DNA from: Chloroflexota bacterium | GTDB lineage: Bacteria; Chloroflexota; Dehalococcoidia; JACQTR01 | Length of the DNA: 6,683 nt | Direction: 5' to 3' | Assembly (NCBI GenBank): GCA_016210705.1 | Contig: JACQTR010000117.1 | Span: 1 to 6,683, forward strand | Part shown: positions 1 to 6,491 of the stretch, piece by piece | Layout: each line of letters begins with the position of its first letter | Numbering within the stretch: the first letter of the stretch is position 1 | The notes under the pieces: generated by a model | The model's input: the letters and a program-made list of their open reading frames with translations, nothing else | Told to the model about the DNA's origin: nothing | Databases searched by the model: none | Position numbers and translations under genes: made by a program

Positions 1-180
1 GCTAAGGGCAAATCCTATAATCAGCACTAGGAAAATGCCCCGAAGGAGAGCCATGGCCGTGGTCCCTCGTAGGCGGCGGAAAAGCCAATAAAGCACCAGA
101 GCTATAATCAGAATATCGACCAAGCTTCGGGCGTCGAGGCGCTCCCAGGTTGTTCTAAAGCTATCAATCAACGCTGCCAT
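1..180 (-). CDS. cdaA: Diadenylate cyclase, CdaA type, N-terminal fragment
   Basis: This is the first 60 residues of a membrane diadenylate cyclase; the rest lies beyond the left edge. Enzymes of this family condense two ATP into cyclic di-AMP, a second messenger controlling potassium/osmolyte balance and cell-wall homeostasis. What is seen: a short soluble start (MAALIDSFRTTWERLDARSL), then a hydrophobic helix starting VDILIIALVLYWLFRRLRGT, then TAMALLRGIFLVLIIGFALS, which begins a second helix. The order 'VDIL-helix-(I/L)RGT-A-LL(K/R)GI' is the N-terminal signature of CdaA (formerly YbbP), as in Bacillus subtilis CdaA. The catalytic DAC domain (DGA and RHR motifs) is outside the window, so activity cannot be judged. 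The ATG overlaps the end of argF by 17 bases and is preceded by GGAG with a 7-base spacer, so translation is probably coupled to argF. No separate promoter is evident. Confidence 0.85.
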   Translation of the reverse strand, partial: MAALIDSFRTTWERLDARSLVDILIIALVLYWLFRRLRGTTAMALLRGIFLVLIIGFALS

Positions 181-1120
181 TACCTTTCTCCATGCGTCCT
201 GGCTTAGCGTTGGCCAATAGATCCATAAGTAGGGCTTTTTGAAGGTGGAGCCTGTTTTCTGCTTGGTCGAAAATAGCGGATTGGGGCCCGCGGGCCACTT
301 CCTCCGTTACCTCCTCTCCGTAGTGGGCTGGCAGGGGATGCATGAAGATAGCTCCTTTGGGAGCCTGAGCCAAGAGATGGGCGTTGACTTGATAGTTGGC
401 AAAGGCCGCCCGCCGCTCTTCCTTTTCCTCTTCTTGTCCCATGCTGATCCATACATCTGTGTAGACCACGTCGGCGCTGTGGACGGCTACCCTGAAATCC
501 CCAGCCTTCTCGATCCTAGAGTGGCTCTTGGCGGCGAAGCTTCTGGCTTGGCTCATGATACCTTCGGGGATGGCGTAGCCAATGGGACTGGCGATGTGGA
601 AGTGGGCTCCTACTAGGGAGGCCGCCAAAAGCAGGCTGGAGGCCACGTTGTTACCATCGCCAATAAAGGCTATGGTCACGCCCTCGAGCTGGCCCAGCTT
701 TTCGTAAATGGTGAGTAGGTCGGCTAGGGCTTGACAGGGGTGCTCGACATCGGAGAGGCCGTTGATAACAGGTATAGAAGCATAATGGGCTAGTGAATCC
801 ACTGTGGCCTGGCGAAAAGTACGGGCCACCACAGCATCCACATAGCGGCTAAGCACTAAGGCTACATCAGCCACACTCTCCCGACTTCCCACCCCCACCT
901 CTTGGGGGGAAAGGTAAATGGAGCTTCCTCCCAACTGGCTCATAGCCAGCTCGAAACTGAGCCGGGTGCGTAGGGAAGGCTTCTCAAAGAGAAGGGCCAG
1001 ACACATTCCGGCCAGAACGTTGGAAGCGCCTTCGCCTTTCAGAACTTGGGCATTACGGATGAGATGCCAAACGTCTTCGGCCTCTAGATCGGCTATGGAA
1101 AGGAGGTCCTTGCCTCTCAC
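164..1120 (-). CDS. argF: Ornithine carbamoyltransferase with an ATCase-like HPLP motif
   Basis: Cytosolic enzyme of arginine synthesis that transfers the carbamoyl group of carbamoyl phosphate to ornithine, giving citrulline. The GTG start at 1120 gives 318 residues, the usual size. It is chosen because AAGGAG lies 7 bases upstream; longer in-frame starts (ATG at 1234 or 1150) would run through the argF promoter. Visible motifs: carbamoyl-phosphate loop SLRTR at 49-53, HPCQ at 127-130, GDGNNV at 154-159 in the ornithine domain, and DVWISMG (D222, S226-G228), the ornithine-binding SMG loop that separates this family from aspartate carbamoyltransferase. A late arginine (R290, in AENR) is also kept. 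The oddity is residues 261-264, HPLP instead of HCLP: the usual catalytic cysteine is P262 (codon CCC), followed by AHYGEEV instead of the common AHRGEEV. A related carbamoyltransferase with another amine substrate is possible. It is first in an operon with cdaA. Confidence 0.92.
   Translation of the reverse strand: MRGKDLLSIADLEAEDVWHLIRNAQVLKGEGASNVLAGMCLALLFEKPSLRTRLSFELAMSQLGGSSIYLSPQEVGVGSRESVADVALVLSRYVDAVVARTFRQATVDSLAHYASIPVINGLSDVEHPCQALADLLTIYEKLGQLEGVTIAFIGDGNNVASSLLLAASLVGAHFHIASPIGYAIPEGIMSQARSFAAKSHSRIEKAGDFRVAVHSADVVYTDVWISMGQEEEKEERRAAFANYQVNAHLLAQAPKGAIFMHPLPAHYGEEVTEEVARGPQSAIFDQAENRLHLQKALLMDLLANAKPGRMEKGNGSVD
183..191 (-). promoter_or_regulatory. Ribosome-binding site of cdaA inside the argF 3' end
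   Basis: Read on the minus strand the bases are GGAGAAAGG, followed by TA and the cdaA ATG. GGAG sits 7 bases before the start codon. The same bases encode residues near the argF C-terminus (MEKG), so ribosomes finishing argF expose or reinitiate at this site. This supports the chosen cdaA start and translational coupling. Confidence 0.65.
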
Positions 1121-1127
1121 ATAAGCT

Positions 1128-1133
1128 CTCCTT
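1128..1133 (-). promoter_or_regulatory. Shine-Dalgarno site that fixes the argF GTG start
   Basis: On the minus strand AAGGAG lies 7 bases before the GTG at 1120. The first downstream residues, VRGKDLLSIADL, match where ornithine carbamoyltransferases normally begin. An ATG one base upstream of the GTG is out of frame and meets TGA at once, so it is not a start. Confidence 0.75.
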
Positions 1134-1140
1134 GGCTTTA

Positions 1141-1168
1141 AGTATAGCATAGGGTAGCCAAGGTTCAA
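1141..1168 (-). promoter_or_regulatory. Sigma70-type promoter for argF-cdaA
   Basis: On the minus strand TTGAAC (1168-1163) is followed after 16 bases by TATACT (1146-1141). The -10 element has five of six consensus bases and the -35 has four of six. The predicted transcript starts a few bases after the -10, leaving a leader of roughly 15 bases that just includes the AAGGAG site. No convincing ARG box for an ArgR-type repressor was found over or beside it, although a degenerate site would be missed by eye. Confidence 0.6.
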
Positions 1169-1198
1169 GGTCTTTATATTCTGATCCCTACCTTTACC

Positions 1199-1227
1199 TT
1201 GACAGGGATGGAAGGCCAGGTTATAGT
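1199..1227 (+). promoter_or_regulatory. Near-consensus sigma70 promoter for comEA-comEC
   Basis: A perfect -35 TTGACA (1199-1204), a 17-base spacer and the -10 TATAGT (1222-1227, five of six bases) stand 27 bases before the comEA ATG. Transcription should start near 1234, leaving a leader of about 20 bases. The -35 elements of this promoter and the leftward argF promoter are only 30 bases apart, so a regulator or supercoiling acting here could affect both operons. Confidence 0.7.
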
Positions 1228-1254
1228 CTTTCAAACTGGCTTTTCTGGGATGGA

Positions 1255-1800
1255 ATGGGCCAACTCCAGCGCCATCAAGGTATTATTATATTATCTCTAA
1301 TCGCCCTTATCGTGATCGGCGGAGGCTTCCTTTTTTACCGCCGTTCGGGCAATGGGGGAGCTTTAGAGATAACGTTACCCACCCCCACTTCTTTTTCTTT
1401 GGTAAAGGTCTATGTTAGCGGTGCCGTAGCCAACCCTGGCGTTTATTCTCTGAGCGGTGATGACCGCTTGGACGACGTTTTGCGGATGGCAGGGGCCACC
1501 GCGGATGCCGATCTAAGCAAGCTCAATCTTGCTGCCCGGGTTCAAGACGAACAGCATATTTTGGTCTCTAAAGTTGGAGAGAGCCCTCCCTATCTCGATC
1601 CCTCAGGGAAGATTAACATAAATACCGCTCCTGCCTGTTTATTGGCTACTTTGCCCGGCATTGGCGAAGTGACTTCTCAGCGCATCGTGGACTACCGAAC
1701 CCAGAATGGTCCCTTTGTCCACATTGAGGAATTGCGCGAGGTAAAGCTTTTATCCGCCGCCACCTTCGATCAGGTGAAGAATTTGATCACCGCAGATTAG
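1255..1800 (+). CDS. comEA: ComEA, membrane-anchored competence DNA receptor
   Basis: A 181-residue DNA-binding protein of natural transformation. It is held by an N-terminal membrane helix (about 9-28, GIIILSLIALIVIGGGFLF) with the rest outside the cytoplasmic membrane, where ComEA binds incoming double-stranded DNA and passes it to ComEC. An SLBB-type domain begins near residue 50 (VKVYVSGAVANPGVYSL) and runs to about 108. A short linker with prolines leads to a helix-hairpin-helix domain at 119-181: KININTA, the hairpin LPGIG at 133-137, RIVDYR, then the second hairpin region FVHIEELREVKLL. This is the normal Gram-positive-style ComEA layout, longer than the HhH-only ComEA of proteobacteria. 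The ATG follows a weak purine stretch (GGGATGGA), not a strong Shine-Dalgarno site. There is no other in-frame ATG nearby upstream. It is followed after 27 bases by comEC and surely co-transcribed with it. Confidence 0.93.
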   Translation: MGQLQRHQGIIILSLIALIVIGGGFLFYRRSGNGGALEITLPTPTSFSLVKVYVSGAVANPGVYSLSGDDRLDDVLRMAGATADADLSKLNLAARVQDEQHILVSKVGESPPYLDPSGKININTAPACLLATLPGIGEVTSQRIVDYRTQNGPFVHIEELREVKLLSAATFDQVKNLITAD

Positions 1801-1819
1801 GGATCTTTCCGTAAGACCT

Positions 1820-1827
1820 AGGAGAGG
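1820..1827 (+). promoter_or_regulatory. Ribosome-binding site of comEC
   Basis: AGGAGAGG directly precedes the comEC ATG. The AGGAG core is only 3 bases from the start codon, closer than the usual 5-9, so initiation may be less efficient than the strong core suggests. It lies in the 27-base gap after the comEA stop. Confidence 0.55.
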
Positions 1828-4233
1828 ATGTCTTTAGTCTATTTAGCGGGTGCTTGGGTGGCTGGCCTCTGGTTGGGGGAAAGAATATACCCTCCGCTTC
1901 CGCTGCTTTTTCTTGCGCTAGCCTTTATTTTTATCACCGCTTTCCTCTGCCGTCGCCAGCCTTCCGTGCTTAAGAGCGGCCTCTGGCTCTCGGCCCTTAT
2001 CATGGGACTTATACGTGTCTCATTTCCCTCATCTCTTCTTGATATGAGGAGCCTAGCCTTTTACAACGACCAAGGGCTAGTGTCGATGGAGGGTGTGGTG
2101 GTGTATTCAGATGCGGGAGAAACCAGGAGGGAGTTGCATCTGGCGATGAGGCGGGTTAAAGAGGGGTTGGAGTGGAAGCCGATCTCAGGCACGGCACTGG
2201 CATATACCTCCCTCTTTCCTGTTTATGGTAATGGGGATGTTTTGCGCCTGGTAGGCGAGCCTAAGACCCCACCGGCCTTTCCCGATTTCGATTATCGAGA
2301 CTATCTAGCTCGCCGTGGTATTCCTTCTATTATCTCTTATCCCGATATAAGTTGGGTGGGACAGGATGGTGGTTTTACTTTGGGGGCTGAAGTTTATGAG
2401 CTGAGGGGAGAAATGGGACATGCTCTGGCTGCTGCACTTCCTGAACCTCAGGCCTCTCTGGCTCAGGGTATGCTATTGGGGCTTCGCCGTGTCATACCTG
2501 ATGAGCTAATGGAGGCCTTTAATCGCGCTGGCACAACCCATGTTATCGCCATCTCTGGCCAGAATATCACTATTGTGGCCGCCCTCCTTGCTGCTGTCAG
2601 CGCCTGGCTTTTTGGGCGGGGGCGTTTAAGCTACCTGGCCACGGCGGTGTCTGCCGTCTGGATATACAGCCTTTTAGCTGGCATGTCCCCTTCGGTGGTT
2701 CGGGCGGCCATTATGGCCAGCCTGTTCCTTTGGGCTGGGTATTTGGGAAGGCAAAATAGCCTCATCACCGCTTTGGCCTTGGCGGCGGCTATAATGCTGG
2801 GATTAAAGCCCTCCCTCTTGAGGGATGTATCCTTTCAACTAAGCTTTTTAGCCATGGTGGGACTGATTTACCTGACTCCCCTTTTCAGTGGTTTGGGAGA
2901 ACGTTTTTTGAAGGGGAGGCTGGGGGGAGACCGTTGGAGGAGAACGATCGCTATGTTGGTGGAGGGTTGCGCCGTTACCTTGGGGGCAACTCTTGCTACC
3001 TATCCCCTTATAGCTCTTGATTTTCACCGAGTATCCCTGGTAGGTTTGCCGGCCACCTTACTTACCTTGTTGGCATTGCCCGGCATCATTGTCACCACGG
3101 CCCTAGTGGCTGTGTTGGGACTGATGGTGCCTTCCTTGGCCCAGGTCGCTGGTTGGTTTGCCTGGCCTTTCCTCACTTATCTAACCGCCGTGGTGAGGTT
3201 CTTCGCCGCCTGGCCCTGGGCCTCGGTTAATATCGCTCCGCCACCAACTCTAGTAGTTGTCTACTACCTGGCTATGGCTGGGTTCATCTTGGGTAAAGGG
3301 AGCTTCATAGGCCGAATTAAGCGAGCCCAGATAAGGGCTTCAATTAAAGAGGCGTTCTCGTTAGGTTCTCGCATTCCTACCAAGGCAGTCATTCCCCTGG
3401 CATTGGTGGCTCTCCTGCTTTGGACGGCGGCTCTGACCACCACCAGTGATCACCGTTTGCGAGTGTATTTTCTCGATGTGGGCCAGGGGGACTCAATTCT
3501 CATTGAAACACCGTCCCATCGCCATATCTTGGTGGATGGAGGGCCTGACCCCCAAGCCCTGACCCAAGAGTTGGGGAAAAGGCTTCCTTTCTGGGACCGT
3601 CGCCTTGATCTGCTCATCTTGACTCATCCCCATGAGGATCATCTTCTTGGTTTGGTTGAGGTTTTGGAGCGGTACCGAGTGGGCCAAGTTCTGGAGGCAG
3701 GAGGGGAGTACCAAAGCCCTAGCTATGAGGAGTGGCAGCGCCTCGTTGAGGCCAAAGGGGTAAAGCGAGCCCTGGCTCAGGCAGGGCAAAGCATCGATTT
3801 GGGCGGCGGTGCCCGCCTCGATGTGGTGCATCCCCCTCAGTTCCGCCTTTTGGGCACGGATCAGGATATAGACAATAACTCGGTGGTGGTGCGCTTGGTC
3901 TATGGTCGGGCTAGCTTCCTCCTTACCGCCGATCTCCAAAAGGAGGGCGAGGCATATTTAGAGCTCCAAAAGGTAGACTTGTCGAGCGCTGTGTTAAAAG
4001 TTGGCCACCACGGCTCCGAAACTTCTACGTCGGCTGAGTTCTTGGCTTCGGTCAACCCACAAGTGGCGGTCGTTTCGGTGGGGGCAGAAAATAGATTTGG
4101 ACACCCCAATCCTGAGGTGATGGCCAGGCTTAAGGAAGGGCTGGGAGGGGATAGGGTTTATCTGACCTCGGAGCGGGGGACCATAGAGCTAAGCAGCGAT
4201 GGCCAGAGGCTGTGGATTAAGACGGAGAAGTAA
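1828..4233 (+). CDS. comEC: ComEC/Rec2 DNA-uptake channel with MBL domain
   Basis: An 801-residue inner-membrane protein that forms the channel for single-stranded DNA in natural transformation. Three regions are present in the full-length order. Residues 1 to about 180 hold two membrane helices and a DUF4131/OB-like part (EGVVVYSDAGETRRELHL to FDYRDYLARRGI). About 200-515 is the multi-helix Competence domain, with H238-VIAISG-QN at 238-246 and the PSVVRAAIMAS helix. About 540-801 is a metallo-beta-lactamase-fold domain thought to degrade the non-entering strand. Its metal-site motifs are complete: DVGQGD at 550-555, HPHEDH at 600-605, D702 in LTADL, GHHGS at 726-730 and H759 in FGHPNP. The enzyme therefore looks intact. 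The Competence-domain motif reads ISGQN instead of the textbook ISGLH. It is second in the comEA operon; no comEB or other competence gene is in view. Confidence 0.95.
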   Translation: MSLVYLAGAWVAGLWLGERIYPPLPLLFLALAFIFITAFLCRRQPSVLKSGLWLSALIMGLIRVSFPSSLLDMRSLAFYNDQGLVSMEGVVVYSDAGETRRELHLAMRRVKEGLEWKPISGTALAYTSLFPVYGNGDVLRLVGEPKTPPAFPDFDYRDYLARRGIPSIISYPDISWVGQDGGFTLGAEVYELRGEMGHALAAALPEPQASLAQGMLLGLRRVIPDELMEAFNRAGTTHVIAISGQNITIVAALLAAVSAWLFGRGRLSYLATAVSAVWIYSLLAGMSPSVVRAAIMASLFLWAGYLGRQNSLITALALAAAIMLGLKPSLLRDVSFQLSFLAMVGLIYLTPLFSGLGERFLKGRLGGDRWRRTIAMLVEGCAVTLGATLATYPLIALDFHRVSLVGLPATLLTLLALPGIIVTTALVAVLGLMVPSLAQVAGWFAWPFLTYLTAVVRFFAAWPWASVNIAPPPTLVVVYYLAMAGFILGKGSFIGRIKRAQIRASIKEAFSLGSRIPTKAVIPLALVALLLWTAALTTTSDHRLRVYFLDVGQGDSILIETPSHRHILVDGGPDPQALTQELGKRLPFWDRRLDLLILTHPHEDHLLGLVEVLERYRVGQVLEAGGEYQSPSYEEWQRLVEAKGVKRALAQAGQSIDLGGGARLDVVHPPQFRLLGTDQDIDNNSVVVRLVYGRASFLLTADLQKEGEAYLELQKVDLSSAVLKVGHHGSETSTSAEFLASVNPQVAVVSVGAENRFGHPNPEVMARLKEGLGGDRVYLTSERGTIELSSDGQRLWIKTEK

Positions 4234-4317
4234 TTTCAGCAGAGACCTTGACATAACCACCGAGGCCAGATTTGCAAAGATAGTTGAGTACCTTAGTCTT
4301 TAGATGAGTTATAAAAA
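4234..4317 (+). other. Spacer between comEC and the glycosyltransferase gene
   Basis: Eighty-four bases without a coding region. I see no stable hairpin with a T run, so comEC may read through. A perfect TTGACA occurs at 4248-4253, but no good -10 lies 16-18 bases downstream (TTTGCA at 17). TATAAA at 4310-4315 abuts the next ATG, too close to serve that start. The end is AT-rich and lacks a Shine-Dalgarno site. Whether the next gene has its own promoter is undecided. Confidence 0.4.
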
Positions 4318-6471
4318 ATGGCTAGCTTGAAGAAAGCCTTAAGTTCAAACGTAGGTATCATGTTCCTTATAGCTCTATTTGTTCTCCTCGCCTCCATCTA
4401 TGCGGTAACTATACCCTTCTTCGAGGCCATGGATGAAGTGCACCACTTCAGGCGTTTGACGGAGGGTTTACAGCTACCTGTTGTTACTGAACCTAGGTGG
4501 AATCTGGCGGAATTCCACCAACCGCCCCTTTACTATGCCTTGGGTGCCGTGTTGAGCAAAGGTTTAAAAGTTATCTTTCCCCACCACCCTTTTGGTATTA
4601 GCCAAATGGAGATGGCCTTCTACGGTGGCCGGGGATTATCTGTACTCTTCGGCTCTTTAGCCGTACTGGGTATTTACCTCTCGGCGGCTCGTCTTTTCCT
4701 GGGAAGGAGGCTCCTTTGTTTGGGCGTCGCCTCTTTAATAGCCTTCAACCCCAGTTTTATTCATCAAAGCAGCACCGTTACCAACGATAGCCTGGCGGCG
4801 GCAGCAGGCGCTCTTATCTTGTTAGGCATGATCGCCATGATCAAGGCAGGAAGGGCTGTATTAAATTGGCGGTTGTATGTGGCCGTGGGGGTCTTGCTGG
4901 GGATAGGTGCTCTGACCAAGGTAAACTTGTTGCCTCTGTCCTTACCCTTATTGGGGGCTCTTGCCTTTGTATCCTGGCAGCAACCTCATCGGGTTGCCTA
5001 TTTGGTGAAGTCGTTGGCCCTTGTCTTTGGCCCAGCGTTTGTCGTATCAGGGTGGTGGTACGTCCGCAATTGGGTATTGTATGGAGACCCAGTAGGCTGG
5101 AGTGCCATGGCTTTGCTCAATCCGGGCACGGTGCTCAAGTCTCCGCAGCCTCTGATTAGCTATTCGCTCCTCCGCACTATAGCTGAGACCTTCTGGATAT
5201 CGTTCGGAGAGTTGGGAGGGACGCGCGCCTCTCCCTTCGTTTATCTCGTTATTTGGCTGTGGTTGGCGTTGTCCTTTGGGGGGCTGCTGGTGCTCTTGCT
5301 TCGGCGGCGAGTATCGACCGATGTCCCGGACTCCTCTGCTAGAGCCAGCTTGGCGCTTCTGGCGGTGGCCCTTGGCGTCGGAGCCCTGCTTCTCCTGCGC
5401 TTCTCCCAAAGCTTTGTGGGAGCTCACGGTCGCTATCTTTATCCGATGGCAGGCCCGGCGGCCATTTTGACTGCCTTGGGGCTAACCCAATATCGCTGCG
5501 CTGTAGGAAGATGGCTCCTCCCCGGATTTATAGCCTTTTTGTTCATCTTGGCCATAGCCAGCCCCCGACTTTACATCGCTCCTCTGGCGGTCAACCCAGA
5601 GGTGGTAAGCGAGGAGGCTCTAAGGGCGGAGGCTCTAAGGGCGGAGGCTCAGCCGGTGGATGCCTTATTTGATGGTGGTGCCAGACTGGTAGGCTATCGT
5701 CTGGATAACCCCTGGGTGATGCCTGGTGGAGAGGTGAGGGTCACCCTCTATTGGCAAGCTGTAAGCGACATTACCACCAATTGGACCATTTACGTTCACG
5801 TCTTGGATCCTGAGGGCACCCTTCGCGGACAACATGACGCGATACCTCTGGGGGGGCATTATCCGACCCTCTTCTGGCGTCGGGGACAGATTTGGAAAGA
5901 AACCCGCACTATCCCTTTGGAGTCGGAAGCGCCCCCAGGGGGGTATCAGCTAGAGGTGGGGCTTTATGACTATTCTATCTGGGGGACTAGTAGGGAGCTG
6001 CACGCCTCCGTTACTGCCCACGGTGAAACCTGGGCCGGAGGCCTCCTTCTTGGCCAGCTACGGGTTCTCGGCTCGCCAATTCCAGCAGCACCTCAGTATA
6101 TTACCGCTATTTCCTTCCAAGATGGTATCCAATTAGCGGGTTGGGATTGGGGGGATAGCGCAGTGACTCTCTATTGGCGGGCCTCTGAAACTATCAGCCG
6201 CTCGTACACTGTTTTTGTCCACTTCATGGATGCCCAAGGCGAGCGAGTCGCCCAGCACGATGGCATCCCCAGTCAAGGCTTTCTGCCGACAACTTTCTGG
6301 TACCCTGGGGAAACAGCCGCTGACGAGCACCGGGTTATTGCGCCCAGAGGAGTCTACACGTTACAGGTTGGGTTGTACCTGCTCCAGACGGGGGAAAGAC
6401 TGAAAGTAGTTGATGAAACGGGGACAGTTGTCGATGATAAAGCTATCCTGGGGACGATAGCGGTGCCTTAA
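4318..6471 (+). CDS. GT-C-type membrane glycosyltransferase-like protein with two C-terminal beta-sandwich repeats
   Basis: A 717-residue protein, probably a polyprenyl-phosphate-sugar-dependent glycosyltransferase of the GT39/PMT_2 or DUF2142 type, acting at the outer face of the membrane on an envelope glycan or protein. After a first helix (about 15-34) the loop carries an acidic pair D39-E40 in FEAMDEVHHF, where GT-C enzymes place the catalytic acid, and E65-FHQPPLYYA, a motif common in these families. About ten more hydrophobic segments follow up to about residue 425. A linker (about 426-455) contains an in-frame 15-base repeat. Two related extracytoplasmic modules follow, about 456-552 and 602-705. 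They share TLYW (476-479 and 617-620), QHD, PT-FW and YxLxVGLY; the second lacks the PGGE-type turn of the first. The ATG has no clear Shine-Dalgarno site; ATG at 4360 is an alternative start but would cut the helix. Donor and acceptor are unknown. It could be co-transcribed with comEC. Confidence 0.75.
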   Translation: MASLKKALSSNVGIMFLIALFVLLASIYAVTIPFFEAMDEVHHFRRLTEGLQLPVVTEPRWNLAEFHQPPLYYALGAVLSKGLKVIFPHHPFGISQMEMAFYGGRGLSVLFGSLAVLGIYLSAARLFLGRRLLCLGVASLIAFNPSFIHQSSTVTNDSLAAAAGALILLGMIAMIKAGRAVLNWRLYVAVGVLLGIGALTKVNLLPLSLPLLGALAFVSWQQPHRVAYLVKSLALVFGPAFVVSGWWYVRNWVLYGDPVGWSAMALLNPGTVLKSPQPLISYSLLRTIAETFWISFGELGGTRASPFVYLVIWLWLALSFGGLLVLLLRRRVSTDVPDSSARASLALLAVALGVGALLLLRFSQSFVGAHGRYLYPMAGPAAILTALGLTQYRCAVGRWLLPGFIAFLFILAIASPRLYIAPLAVNPEVVSEEALRAEALRAEAQPVDALFDGGARLVGYRLDNPWVMPGGEVRVTLYWQAVSDITTNWTIYVHVLDPEGTLRGQHDAIPLGGHYPTLFWRRGQIWKETRTIPLESEAPPGGYQLEVGLYDYSIWGTSRELHASVTAHGETWAGGLLLGQLRVLGSPIPAAPQYITAISFQDGIQLAGWDWGDSAVTLYWRASETISRSYTVFVHFMDAQGERVAQHDGIPSQGFLPTTFWYPGETAADEHRVIAPRGVYTLQVGLYLLQTGERLKVVDETGTVVDDKAILGTIAVP
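5613..5650 (+). repeat. 15-base in-frame tandem repeat, 2.5 copies
   Basis: The unit GGAGGCTCTAAGGGC occurs twice without mismatch (5613-5627 and 5628-5642) and is followed by the first eight bases of a third copy (5643-5650). Being 15 bases long it keeps frame and adds the residues EALRA per unit. It lies in the linker between the last membrane helix and the first beta-sandwich module, where a change in length would be tolerated. Confidence 0.9.
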
Positions 6472-6491
6472 AGCTATGCCCAACCGGGACG

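Noticed and set aside
239..616. A 125-codon open frame on the plus strand inside argF
   Set aside because: It lies antisense to conserved carbamoyltransferase motifs and shows no recognisable domain.
1171..1190. AT-rich stretch between the divergent promoters as an ARG box
   Set aside because: It resembles the ArgR consensus only in its AT core and lacks clear dyad symmetry.
1250..1300. A 16-codon reading frame starting at ATG 1250, five bases before the comEA start, as a leader peptide
   Set aside because: No convincing ribosome-binding site, no attenuator-like hairpin and no codon bias; most likely a chance overlap.
3493..3939. A 148-codon open frame on the minus strand inside comEC
   Set aside because: It is antisense to the conserved metallo-beta-lactamase domain and its translation resembles no protein family; a shadow of comEC.
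4248..4276. TTGACA followed by TTTGCA at 17 bases as a promoter for the glycosyltransferase gene
   Set aside because: The -35 is perfect but the -10 matches the consensus at only about two positions, and no better -10 fits at 16-18 bases.
6457..6477. ATAGC/GCTAT inverted repeat at the end of the glycosyltransferase gene as a terminator
   Set aside because: A five-base AT-containing stem with an 11-base loop and no T run is too weak.
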